A model generated the notes under the pieces. It worked only from the letters and a program-made list of their open reading frames with translations, was not told the DNA's origin and did not search any database. 32,841 nt of DNA, taken from assembly GCA_003212315.1 (NCBI GenBank), contig QCQB01000025.1:1-32841 (forward strand), written 5' to 3'. This document shows positions 1 through 7,657 of the stretch, in pieces; the stretch's first letter is position 1, and every line of letters starts with the position of its first letter. This DNA comes from SAR116 cluster bacterium AG-447-C21 (GTDB taxonomy: Bacteria > Pseudomonadota > Alphaproteobacteria > Thalassobaculales > Thalassobaculaceae). The position numbers and the translations under genes are program-made.

Positions 1-487
1 AGGCAATGGCCATAGCGTAGTTTGTTTTAGAATTCTTCATTCAAAGAACGAAAAAAATCTAAAGCACGCTAAGAGATACACAAGACAGACTGTTTATTAA
101 ACGCTTACCGCAAAACAAACCAACGCCGCCTGCGCATCCCTTCCGATTATTTCCACAATGTCAAAGAACATAAATCCCAGCAAAAAAACGCAGGATCCAA
201 TCGACAACGATTGGACGCGGGTTATACGACCCTCTGTGTTATCATGTCAAACCCTTTATTGAAGTTATTTTCAAAAAAAATTTACCTCCCTGCACATTGT
301 GATTTCAATGGTTTTTAAAAGCTAATCCGAAATTGTAGATTAACCACTTTTAGCGCATCAAATTGATGAGTTTTGCAATTTAGACGCCGCATTTCTGCTG
401 CGAATAAAATCCAAATACCACTTGGTGAAATGGCATTCGCGGCGATATAACACGCATGACATTTAAATTTAATTAAAAAGGGTGCCT
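1..487. other. Non-coding left edge, no gene seen
   Basis: No convincing coding region is visible in this AT-rich stretch. It contains one strong short hairpin (196-215, listed separately) and serves as the upstream region of the M23 endopeptidase gene. A minus-strand ATG near base 13 could open a gene leaving the window, but I see no ribosome binding site for it and do not call it. No tRNA-like cloverleaf was recognised. Confidence 0.5.
196..215. repeat. Perfect 8-bp inverted repeat hairpin
   Basis: TCCAATCG at 196-203 and CGATTGGA at 208-215 are exact reverse complements around the 4-base loop ACAA. In the minus direction the stem is followed, after about six bases, by a run of seven T, so it could end transcription entering leftwards. 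In the plus direction no T-run follows. No gene is seen that would need it, so its role is open. Confidence 0.55.
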
Positions 488-1816
488 ATGAGCTTTCTGA
501 GTAAAATAAGTATTGTTGTCATAACTTTACTTATTATAACTTTTATTTATTTTCAGCTCAAAAACGCTCCATTCTATGCAACAAAACAAACGAGCCCAAC
601 AAACGAGAAGCAACGAGTAAAAATAGGAGTTTCGCCAGAATCCAACCCCAAAGTAAAAAAACAATTTAAAACTGAACAAACAACTCCACCAGAGGAAGGC
701 AAAAAAGACCGTCCTTCAAGAAGAATACGTTCTTTAACAGTGTCAGTTGCACAAGGGGATACACTAATAGCAATTCTCACTGACGCTGGAGCGAGTAAAG
801 AGCAAGCCGCACAGTTGATCTCCCATCTTCGCAAAATTTATGAACCAAGAAATCTTCCTATAGGGCAAATTATCCACATAACCATATCGGATAAACAATT
901 AATTAGGTTATCTTTTACCCCAAGTTTCGATTTTGAAATAGTCGCAGAGCTTCAAGAAAATAAGTCGTTCAAAGTGGAAAAGAAAAAAATAAAGCTCGCA
1001 ATTGAAGATAAAATTTTTAGTGGGGTTATAACGCACAGTCTCTATCAAACCGCAATAGAACAGCAATTACCGCCAAATATGTTGATTGAATTAATTCGCA
1101 TTTTTAGTTTTGATGTTGATTTTCAGAGGGAGATCCAGAGGGGAGATCGCTTTAGTCTATTATTTAATATTTACAGGAATGAGCAAAATAAAGTTGTCCA
1201 TAACGGCACTATAACATGGGCCTCAATGAATTTGAGCGGGAAAAAATTGGAGTATGCAGCTTATAAAACTAAAAGTGGTTTCAAAGACTATTATGATCGT
1301 AATGGAAAAAGTGTAAAAAAAACGTTAATGAGAACGCCTATCGATGGCGCTAGACTAAGCTCCAGATACGGCAAACGTCGCCACCCAATTCTCGGTTATT
1401 CCAAAATACATAAAGGGGTTGATTTTGCCGCCCCAAAGGGAGTACCAATTATGGCTGCGGGTGATGGTGTAATTGAATATATTGGCCGCAATGGAGCCTA
1501 TGGAAAGTATATTCGGATAAGACACAATTCTGTTTATAAAACCGCTTATGCTCATCTTTCACGTTTTCGAAAAGGCCTAAGAAAACGCCATCGAGTTAAG
1601 CAAGGAAGTACAATAGGCTACGTTGGTTCAACAGGACGGTCCACTGGGCCTCATTTACATTACGAAGTCATAAAGCATGGTCGCCAAACCAACCCGATGA
1701 GTGTGCGATTGCCAGCCGGAGACAAATTAAAAGGCGATGAGTTAATAAAATTGAAACAATCTTGGGTCGAGCTAGACAAAAGATTGAATAAAACTGGGCT
1801 CAAAATAGTAAATTAG
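488..1816 (+). CDS. M23-family murein DD-endopeptidase, membrane-anchored
   Basis: Predicted periplasmic peptidoglycan hydrolase that cuts peptide cross-links between glycan strands. A single membrane segment (about residues 6-23) is followed by a low-complexity Lys/Pro-rich linker. An OapA/LysM-like domain follows (about 84-135, containing SVAQGDTL), then a middle domain, then a C-terminal lysostaphin-type M23 domain. The metal ligands are visible: H308 and D312 in HKGVD and H391 in HLHYE, with H356 (AYAH) and H389 as the other active-site histidines. The catalytic set is complete, so it should be active, unlike EnvC/NlpD-type activators. ATG 488 is preferred over GTG 482 because AAAAAGGG lies just upstream of it. 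It converges on the next gene. Confidence 0.9.
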   Translation: MSFLSKISIVVITLLIITFIYFQLKNAPFYATKQTSPTNEKQRVKIGVSPESNPKVKKQFKTEQTTPPEEGKKDRPSRRIRSLTVSVAQGDTLIAILTDAGASKEQAAQLISHLRKIYEPRNLPIGQIIHITISDKQLIRLSFTPSFDFEIVAELQENKSFKVEKKKIKLAIEDKIFSGVITHSLYQTAIEQQLPPNMLIELIRIFSFDVDFQREIQRGDRFSLLFNIYRNEQNKVVHNGTITWASMNLSGKKLEYAAYKTKSGFKDYYDRNGKSVKKTLMRTPIDGARLSSRYGKRRHPILGYSKIHKGVDFAAPKGVPIMAAGDGVIEYIGRNGAYGKYIRIRHNSVYKTAYAHLSRFRKGLRKRHRVKQGSTIGYVGSTGRSTGPHLHYEVIKHGRQTNPMSVRLPAGDKLKGDELIKLKQSWVELDKRLNKTGLKIVN

Positions 1817-1860
1817 TATTTCACACGATATATTGGGATTCTGAATCGGATTTAATACTA

Positions 1861-2736
1861 TTACTTTTTTTGACGCCCTTTCTCATCATATCGATACCAG
1901 CCGCGGCCTGTTTTTCTTCCGGCTCGACCTGCAGCTACTATTTGCTTCAAGATTGGCCGCGGCAAAAACCTCTCTCCATAAGCTTCTTGCAGAATTTCGC
2001 CAACCTGCAAATTTAATGTATTACTAGTTAAATCCATCAGTTCAAATGGGCCAACCGGATGCCCTAACCCAAGTTTACATCCTATATCAATATCTTCAGG
2101 AGTGCAGGCGCCCTCCTCAACCAAACGAAGCGCTTCATTCCAAAGTGCGAATAACATGCGATTTACCGCAAATCCGACAACATCTTTGACTTGTATTGGA
2201 ACTTTACCAGCGTCAATACAAGCCTCTGTCGCTACTTCAGTTGCTCTTTGGCTTGTATCCATAGCGCTTATTACTTCCACTAATTTCATACGATGAACCG
2301 GAGAAAAAAAGTGAAGCCCTAGAAAATCAGCTTGACGGTCGTCCGAAAGGCTGGCTGATAAGACGGTTATAGAAATGCTGGAAGTATTGGATGCTATAAT
2401 ACAAGCACTGGGCAAAATTTTATCCAGTTTAGCGAAAACTTCACTTTTAATAGCCACATCCTCAAAGACAGCTTCAATTACCATCTCTCTATCTGAGAAA
2501 TCTTCAAGATTCGTTGTCGTCGTAATCCTTGATAACGCCAATGGTTTATCTTCCTCTGCCCAAAACCCTCTGGCTATTCCAGAATCGAGGACTTCGGATA
2601 ATTTTTTTACGGCAGCATTCAATCCTTCTTCTGAAGTATCGGCTAGAAGTACAGATTTTCCTGCCATCGCGAATACCAAAGCAATCTCTGAGCCCATCAT
2701 ACCGGCTCCAACCACGCCAAGCTTCTCAATAGACAT
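1861..2736 (-). CDS. 3-hydroxyacyl-CoA (3-hydroxybutyryl-CoA) dehydrogenase
   Basis: Predicted NAD(P)-dependent dehydrogenase interconverting (S)-3-hydroxyacyl-CoA and 3-oxoacyl-CoA, the third step of beta-oxidation. The N-terminal Rossmann fold carries GAGMMG. ASNTSS is the conserved serine segment and HFFSPVHRM contains the catalytic His. The C-terminal helical domain (VVGFAVNR, then GHPVGPFEL) is typical of the short monofunctional form of about 290 residues (HbdA/PaaH type), not the FadB fusion. ATG 2736 is chosen over GTG 2742 because an AGAAAGAGAG stretch lies at a suitable distance. It diverges from the SDR at 2914. PaaH-like function in another CoA pathway is equally possible, since chain-length specificity cannot be read. 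Confidence 0.9.
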   Translation of the reverse strand: MSIEKLGVVGAGMMGSEIALVFAMAGKSVLLADTSEEGLNAAVKKLSEVLDSGIARGFWAEEDKPLALSRITTTTNLEDFSDREMVIEAVFEDVAIKSEVFAKLDKILPSACIIASNTSSISITVLSASLSDDRQADFLGLHFFSPVHRMKLVEVISAMDTSQRATEVATEACIDAGKVPIQVKDVVGFAVNRMLFALWNEALRLVEEGACTPEDIDIGCKLGLGHPVGPFELMDLTSNTLNLQVGEILQEAYGERFLPRPILKQIVAAGRAGRKTGRGWYRYDEKGRQKK

Positions 2737-2777
2737 TTCCACACTCTCTTTCTGATCAAATTATTTTTATACTAATG

Positions 2778-2808
2778 CCATAATAGAATTCTTTGAGTTC
2801 TACTATGG
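2778..2808. promoter_or_regulatory. Inverted repeat in divergent promoter region (operator candidate)
   Basis: CCATAATAGAA (2778-2788) and TTCTACTATGG (2798-2808) form 11-bp arms with one mismatch around a 9-base spacer. It sits between the divergent starts of the hydroxyacyl-CoA dehydrogenase (2736) and the SDR (2914), where an operator for both would be expected. No regulator gene is nearby. It could also form a leader hairpin in the SDR transcript. Confidence 0.45.
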
Positions 2809-2913
2809 GTACAATTCAAGAAGATAAAATCTCCTATTAGATTAATTTATCCCTTTTACACATCCTCACACTTGCTAAAGTATTATGTATTAAAAAGCAA
2901 AAGGGATAATAAA

Positions 2914-3693
2914 ATGCGAATGCAAGGAAAGATAGGATTGGTAACAGCCGCTGGTTCCGGAATGGGGAAAGCTGGGGCAATTAGATTCGCAAGAGAGGGT
3001 GCATCTGTCAGTGTTGTTGATATCAATCCCGAGGCTGTCGATGCCGTTGTTAAAGAAATAAAAGACGCCGGAGGTAATGCAATTGGGATAGTTGCCGATC
3101 TCACAAAGGACGAAGAATCTAAACGCATCGTGACAGAGACAGCAAACCATTTTGAAGGTTTGGACTTTGTTTGGAACCACGTCGGTTATCCTGGTCCAGC
3201 ATCGATTGAAGGCATCGAAATGAAAGACTTTGAGTTAACACTAGATTTGAATCTGAGAACAATTTTAGTTACTACAGAGGCAGCTCTTTCTGAATTTCGT
3301 ATTCGAGGAGGGGGAACCTTGCTCTATACAGCATCAAGTTCTGGCCTTATGGGATCTGGCTTCAGTCCAGTGTACTCAATGGCAAAATTTGGCGTCGTTG
3401 GTTTTGTAAAAGCCCTTGCAAAAAGGGTTGCAAAAGATAATGTCCGTGCGAATGCGATCTGTCCCGGTCCAATTGACACACCGATGCTACGCGTTTTTGT
3501 AGCACGCCCCGATCAACAGTCTACAAGTGGGTTGGACAAGGAAGAGTTGGTAAAAAAACGCGGCGGTGCAGGTCCAATGGGGAGACCGGGACAGCCCGAT
3601 GAGGTTGCTAACGCTGCACTTTTTTTATTATCTGATGAAGCTTCTTTTGTTAATGGTATAGCGATGCCTGTCGATGGCGGCATAACAGCGTAG
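2914..3693 (+). CDS. SDR family oxidoreductase
   Basis: Classical short-chain dehydrogenase/reductase of about 259 residues. It has the cofactor motif TAAGSGMGKAGA at the N-terminus, VDIN at the end of beta-2 (acidic, suggesting NAD), NHVG in place of the usual NNAG, the catalytic Ser in TASSSG, and Tyr/Lys in YSMAKFG. The closing ASFVNGIAMPVDGG is the usual SDR C-terminus. The substrate is unknown. ATG 2914 is chosen over the upstream TTG 2872 because AAGGGAT lies seven bases before it. It is a single gene, divergent from the hydroxyacyl-CoA dehydrogenase and convergent with the amidohydrolase. Its company suggests oxidation of a hydroxyl intermediate in the same carboxylic-acid catabolism, but this is inference. 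Confidence 0.88.
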   Translation: MRMQGKIGLVTAAGSGMGKAGAIRFAREGASVSVVDINPEAVDAVVKEIKDAGGNAIGIVADLTKDEESKRIVTETANHFEGLDFVWNHVGYPGPASIEGIEMKDFELTLDLNLRTILVTTEAALSEFRIRGGGTLLYTASSSGLMGSGFSPVYSMAKFGVVGFVKALAKRVAKDNVRANAICPGPIDTPMLRVFVARPDQQSTSGLDKEELVKKRGGAGPMGRPGQPDEVANAALFLLSDEASFVNGIAMPVDGGITA

Positions 3694-3839
3694 TTTCCAT
3701 AACCAAGATAAACACGCATCCAATTAAAATCAGCTAGATTTGAAAATACAGCACATAGATTTTTGTTGAAGCTAGCCGTCGTGTTCACTTTTGGAAAAGT
3801 AATAGCCTAGCAACCTACTTGTAAGACTAGAGATAATAT

Positions 3840-4817
3840 TTATAAGCGAAATAGTTTGCGCGCGTTTTCGGTAAGCATCAGTTCCTTATCACGCTCCGAA
3901 AATCCAGCTTTATCAATAACAGACCTTGGCTCTTGATCACCTATGGGAAATGGGTAATCAGATCCCAACATAATTTTTTCCACTCCTACTTTCTTAGATA
4001 AAAATTGGAGAATATCGGGCTGAAAAACTATGCTATCAAAATACAACTTGTGGAATTCTTGAACTGGGTCCCCGACAAGATCAGGAAATGCTTTAAAGTT
4101 TCGCTCCAACCGGCCCAACATATAAGGCAAAGCTCCGCCCCCCGTGGACGCAATTATTTTGAGGCCGTCATATCTTGTTAAATGTCCTTTAAAAAGCATC
4201 CGGCTAACAGCCACTGATACATCGCAAACACGTCCAACTGCATTCATCATTTGCATGTCATGTAAACGCGCATCATCCGAACCAAACATTGGGTGAATTA
4301 TTATTGGGACCTGCAGTTCCGCGGCTGTTTCCCAGAATTCGTCAAGATCAGAGTCATCTAAATTACCATAACTGCCATGCGGTTGAGTGCCAATCATTGC
4401 ACCTGGCATACCCGCCTTTATTGCCTCTTGAAGAACTTTTGCAGCAAGTTTTCCCGATTGCATCGGTACAGTAGCTAAAGGAACCAAGCCGTCACGATCC
4501 TTGCAATCAGCTAACATTCCTTCATTTAAAAATCGGCTCCAATCGGCACCTTCCTCTGGCTCGACTTCATAACCGAAACTATCCAGCCACCCACCTGATA
4601 TTTGGAGATCTATTCCATTACTTGAAAGAAATTGTTCTCTTTCCGAAAATATTCGTAATTTTGGCATTATTGGGCGGGTTGGGTTTTTTTCATTAAACGA
4701 AAGTTGGTATTTATCTTCGGACTTTATAAGGTTGATCGATGGAAAATTATCACTCTCCATACTAAACGCCTCCAATGTACTTTGAGGTAACATGTGAGCA
4801 TGTGTATCAATAATCAT
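3840..4817 (-). CDS. ACMSD-like amidohydrolase (amidohydrolase 2 family)
   Basis: TIM-barrel metal-dependent hydrolase/decarboxylase of the family containing 2-amino-3-carboxymuconate-6-semialdehyde decarboxylase and 4-oxalomesaconate hydratase LigJ. The family metal ligands are visible: H6 and H8 in DTHAHM, H175 in IIHPMF and D287 in LGSDYPF. The segment that normally reads HGGG, whose His is catalytic in ACMSD, reads STGGG here, with Thr at about residue 225. ASTGGGALP is encoded cleanly, so this is not a frameshift artefact. The enzyme may use a different general acid/base or have altered chemistry. An AGGAAG ribosome binding site precedes ATG 4817. Two dyads lie 50-90 bases upstream. Confidence 0.85.
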   Translation of the reverse strand: MIIDTHAHMLPQSTLEAFSMESDNFPSINLIKSEDKYQLSFNEKNPTRPIMPKLRIFSEREQFLSSNGIDLQISGGWLDSFGYEVEPEEGADWSRFLNEGMLADCKDRDGLVPLATVPMQSGKLAAKVLQEAIKAGMPGAMIGTQPHGSYGNLDDSDLDEFWETAAELQVPIIIHPMFGSDDARLHDMQMMNAVGRVCDVSVAVSRMLFKGHLTRYDGLKIIASTGGGALPYMLGRLERNFKAFPDLVGDPVQEFHKLYFDSIVFQPDILQFLSKKVGVEKIMLGSDYPFPIGDQEPRSVIDKAGFSERDKELMLTENARKLFRL

Positions 4818-4867
4818 CCAACAAACTTCCTTTGCCTAAAACTTCAATTTTAAAGAACTAGCGCGAC

Positions 4868-4908
4868 CACATATGTGAAATCGTAAAACACCAGACAGTT
4901 AACCGTCT
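4868..4908. promoter_or_regulatory. Two short palindromes upstream of the amidohydrolase
   Basis: CACATATGTG (4868-4877) is a perfect 10-bp palindrome. AGACAGTTAACCGTCT (4893-4908) is a 16-bp dyad with one mismatched pair around GTTAAC. Both lie 50-90 bases upstream of the amidohydrolase start, where operators or activator sites are usual. Short palindromes arise by chance in AT-rich DNA, so confidence is low. Confidence 0.3.
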
Positions 4909-5669
4909 AAAAATTTTCCGTACCAATTAACGCCTCATAAACTGCATGCGCAACCTCTGATTAACCTTTATCAGCCTCAGATTTAACTTTTTTATTTATA
5001 CATACTCAAGTTTTTTGCCAAACTTTCATAATCGTACTCGGAATAAAGGAAAATTAATCTTCAGCCAAGCGATTACACCTAGCAGTTAATAGTTTCAAAA
5101 ATTTACCCAATATTACATCAGGCCCAATACTGAAAAGTAGTTTTCGCTACACTGATGTTCGCCATCCTCTTTGTGTTTCCATTTAAAATGGGAATTTATC
5201 CAGTTTTTGTCCAGTTTTCGGGAGTTTTTTAGTGAATTTGAGATTTTATACAAGCCTCTGACTTACCAAATAATAGTTTTAAAGCCATTCAATTTTATGG
5301 ATCTTGAAATAACTAAAATTTCCTCTGGCTAAAAAATTGTATTTAACCCCATTCATTCAAAAAACATCTTTAAATACGTTACAAAAAGTAATTTGTGTTC
5401 GGCTATTGAGAAGCAGTCGCATATAAATGAGCGTCGGATATAAGCACTGGATAAGATCAAGTTTCATAAATCGAAGCAGGGTATTTCGACATCCGATTAA
5501 AAAATGCAAATCCGTATATCTCCTAAAAAAAAATAAAGTTTAAAATTACAAACTGTAAAAATGTCTTGACCTAAGGCAAAACTACGCACATATCAGATGG
5601 TTGTTGCAAAAGTGTCTAGAGAATACAGAATGATCAGTTGTTTAAGCTCACTCAATTTTTCCCCTGACA

Positions 5670-5709
5670 TTGTTAACAAGACCCCTGGGTATTTCATGTT
5701 GAAACGCCC
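5670..5709 (+). promoter_or_regulatory. cspA leader elements: TTGTTAACAA palindrome and hairpin
   Basis: A perfect palindrome (5670-5679) is followed by an imperfect hairpin pairing GGG 5687-5689 and TTTC 5692-5695 with GAAA 5701-5704 and CCC 5707-5709. The hairpin ends about 18 bases before the ribosome binding site of cspA (AAGGAG, 5728-5733). Structured long leaders that respond to temperature are known for cspA-type mRNAs, and that role is inferred here. Confidence 0.35.
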
Positions 5710-5739
5710 TAGTAAATACGCACGTCCAAGGAGACTATA

Positions 5740-5946
5740 ATGGCGACCGGTACAGTAAAATGGTTCAACCCAACTAAAGGCTATGGCTTTATCCAACCTG
5801 ATGAAGGCGGGCCTGATGCATTTGTTCACATCACAGCACTTGAACAATCAAACATCGACACACTAAACGAAGGCGCGAAAGTGTCCTTTGAACTTGAGGT
5901 TGGTCGTAACGGAAAACAGGCTGCAACTAATTTAAAGCTTATGTAA
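5740..5946 (+). CDS. cspA: CspA-family cold-shock protein
   Basis: Single cold-shock domain of 68 residues, the normal length for a CspA homologue. It binds single-stranded RNA/DNA and acts as an RNA chaperone in the cytoplasm. The start MATGTVKWFN is the family signature, RNP1 is KGYGFI (residues 14-19) and RNP2 is AFVHI (27-31). The GGPDAF spacer between them is the alphaproteobacterial style. AAGGAG lies six bases before ATG 5740. It is monocistronic, preceded by a long non-coding leader and followed by two stem-loops. It converges on the thiolase gene. Which paralogue it is cannot be decided. Confidence 0.95.
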   Translation: MATGTVKWFNPTKGYGFIQPDEGGPDAFVHITALEQSNIDTLNEGAKVSFELEVGRNGKQAATNLKLM

Positions 5947-5954
5947 TCCACTAG

Positions 5955-6021
5955 ACGCCGCAGATCATCGGCGTGGATATGTCAGGGTAAGTACGGGTTT
6001 AAGAAATCTCTTAAATCCCGT
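5955..6021. terminator. Two hairpins between cspA and the thiolase (putative bidirectional terminator)
   Basis: The first hairpin pairs ACGCCG (5955-5960) with CGGCGT (5969-5974). The second pairs ACGGGTTTAAGA (5993-6004) with TCTTAAATCCCGT (6009-6021), with one bulged T. They lie between convergent genes, where transcripts must end. Neither is followed by a clear T-run, so classical intrinsic termination is uncertain. Confidence 0.4.
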
Positions 6022-6059
6022 GCGCCCAGCTTCCAACTGTAAAACGAGTGTTTAAGTGA

Positions 6060-7199
6060 TTATTTAACATTTGTTAAAACGATGTTGCCACTTGCACTAA
6101 ACATTCCACCCACACCATGCACCATAGAGATTTCTGCTCCCTCCACTTGAGCCGGCGCAACGCCTCTCATTTGCCGTACTCCTTCTTGAAGAGCATACAT
6201 ACCGTACATTCCAGAATGCATGTAACTTAACCCTCCTCCGTTTGTGTTTAGTGGAAGGCTTCCGCCAGGTCTCGTATTACCGTCAGCGATGAATGCACCG
6301 CCCTCCCCTCGTTCCACAAACCCTAGGTCTTCCAACCCATAGATAGGAAGATGAGCAAAGGCATCATAAATCATTAAATGATCCACGTCGGAGTGTGTAA
6401 TACCCGCGGACTCAAATGCATTTGATCCGGCAACACGGAAAGCCGCTGACGACGTAAAATCTGCCATTTGACTAATCATAGGAGTTTCACAACTCTCACC
6501 AGTACCACGGATGTAAACTGGTTTTTGCCTTAAATCTTTAGCTCGATCCGCCTTGGTCAATATTAACGCTCCACCCCCATCAGTAACCAAACAGCACATC
6601 AGTAATCTGAATGGATAACAAATCATTTTAGAATTCAGAACATCATCTACATTAATTGGATCTTTGAAACTGGCTCTCGGGTTTTTGCTAGCCCATTCTC
6701 TCTGAATAACAGAGACCATCGCGAGTGTCTCCTCACTTAGTCCATAGTCCTTCATGTATCGGAGGACTGGGATAGTGAACATTGTAGGCGGACGCGTCAC
6801 ACCAAATGGCCGTTCAAATTGTTGCTGGAATAACGACGGGAAAATTGAGGAGCCATGCCTACCAAGATTAGATCGGCCACTCTCACCATGAGTGATTAAA
6901 ACCGTCTCACACAACCCCTCGTTTATCGCAGCCGCTGCATGTCTCACTAGAAGCATAAAGGAGCAGCCTCCAACAGATGTACCATCCAACCACTTAGGTA
7001 CAATTCCCAAATAATGAGCAATCTCAACAGCATTATGCCCCCCGGTTGCAACGCCATCGATATCCGATAACTTCAAACCTGCATCTGCTATTGCGTTCAA
7101 AGCTGCATCAGCGTGTAGTTGAACCTGAGACATTGTGGGAACCTTACCAAGTTCAGTCGTCTCAGAGGCACCAACGATAGCTACAGAATTACGTTTCAT
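6060..7199 (-). CDS. SCP2/lipid-transfer-type thiolase, probable acyl-CoA aldolase or thiolase
   Basis: Thiolase-superfamily protein of 379 residues, of the SCPx/Ltp branch that pairs with DUF35 proteins. The nucleophile region reads TSVGGCSF with Cys at about residue 79. The segment corresponding to NPxGGxxAxGHP reads NTNGGGLSYMHSG, and the C-terminal catalytic Cys position reads VGGMFS without Cys. It therefore departs from a canonical degradative thiolase. Family members such as Ltp2 catalyse retro-aldol C-C cleavage of branched 3-hydroxyacyl-CoA together with a DUF35 partner, which is a fair model here. It is the last gene of the minus-strand operon and starts only four bases after the DUF35 stop. 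It could also be a true SCPx-type thiolase. Confidence 0.82.
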   Translation of the reverse strand: MKRNSVAIVGASETTELGKVPTMSQVQLHADAALNAIADAGLKLSDIDGVATGGHNAVEIAHYLGIVPKWLDGTSVGGCSFMLLVRHAAAAINEGLCETVLITHGESGRSNLGRHGSSIFPSLFQQQFERPFGVTRPPTMFTIPVLRYMKDYGLSEETLAMVSVIQREWASKNPRASFKDPINVDDVLNSKMICYPFRLLMCCLVTDGGGALILTKADRAKDLRQKPVYIRGTGESCETPMISQMADFTSSAAFRVAGSNAFESAGITHSDVDHLMIYDAFAHLPIYGLEDLGFVERGEGGAFIADGNTRPGGSLPLNTNGGGLSYMHSGMYGMYALQEGVRQMRGVAPAQVEGAEISMVHGVGGMFSASGNIVLTNVK

Positions 7200-7203
7200 G
7201 GAA

Positions 7204-7614
7204 CTATTTCCCCGCTGGTTTAAATTGTGGAAGAGTAATTTCTTCGTTCACTTTTTCAAAGCTAACTTCAAGCGGCATATCTAATACCAAGGCCTCTGGC
7301 GTCTGCGCACATTCCACTATATTACACATCATCTTTGGCCCTTCTTCGAGCTTCACAACCGCTATTGCATAGGGCGGAGTGAAGCCAGGAGCCGGAAGAT
7401 GACTTATTACATAGCTGTGTAATGTTGCGCGCCCTGATGCTTCAATTATTTCAATATCTGTACCCCCGCTCGAAGGGCAAAAGTGTCGCGGCGGAAAATA
7501 AACTTCACCGGTCGATTTACATTTCTGAAGTCTAAGCTTTCCCTGTTTTGTCCCATCCCAGAAATGCTGCGTCTCTGGGGTTGGTTTTGGCAACTCTCTT
7601 TGATCGTTATCCAT
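7204..7614 (-). CDS. DUF35 OB-fold acyl-CoA-binding protein with degenerate zinc ribbon
   Basis: Small protein (136 residues) with an N-terminal rubredoxin-like zinc-ribbon region and a C-terminal OB fold (about 58-125), the architecture of the DUF35/ChsH2-type partner of thiolases and MaoC hydratases. In the family the ribbon normally has four Cys in two CxxC pairs. Here the positions read CKST (32-35) and CPSS (46-49), keeping only the first Cys of each pair. PPRHFCP is otherwise typical. The protein may no longer hold zinc. It sits directly upstream of its expected thiolase partner in the same operon, and a stable heterocomplex is likely. Its start is ATG 7614. Confidence 0.85.
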   Translation of the reverse strand: MDNDQRELPKPTPETQHFWDGTKQGKLRLQKCKSTGEVYFPPRHFCPSSGGTDIEIIEASGRATLHSYVISHLPAPGFTPPYAIAVVKLEEGPKMMCNIVECAQTPEALVLDMPLEVSFEKVNEEITLPQFKPAGK

Positions 7615-7657
7615 AACGAAAATCCATCCTAATATTAAATGAGTTTAAGTATACTAC

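Larger units (their letters stand above)
4818..5739. other. Long AT-rich intergenic region
   Basis: About 920 bases with no believable gene on either strand. The left end carries the upstream region of the minus-strand amidohydrolase, with two dyads at 4868-4877 and 4893-4908. The right end is the promoter and untranslated leader of cspA, with a TTGACC -35-like hexamer at 5566. The middle shows only AT-rich sequence and a short two-copy TCCAGTTTT repeat near 5200-5220. No tRNA or obvious structured RNA was recognised, though a small RNA cannot be excluded. Confidence 0.5.

Noticed and set aside
3787-3800. ACTTTT-GG-AAAAGT palindrome as a terminator between convergent genes
   Set aside because: The two-base loop is too tight for a hairpin and no T-run follows in either direction.
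5190-5225. Tandem TCCAGTTTT copies as a possible repeat array or attachment site
   Set aside because: There are only two 9-base copies, with no third unit, no integrase and no tRNA nearby.
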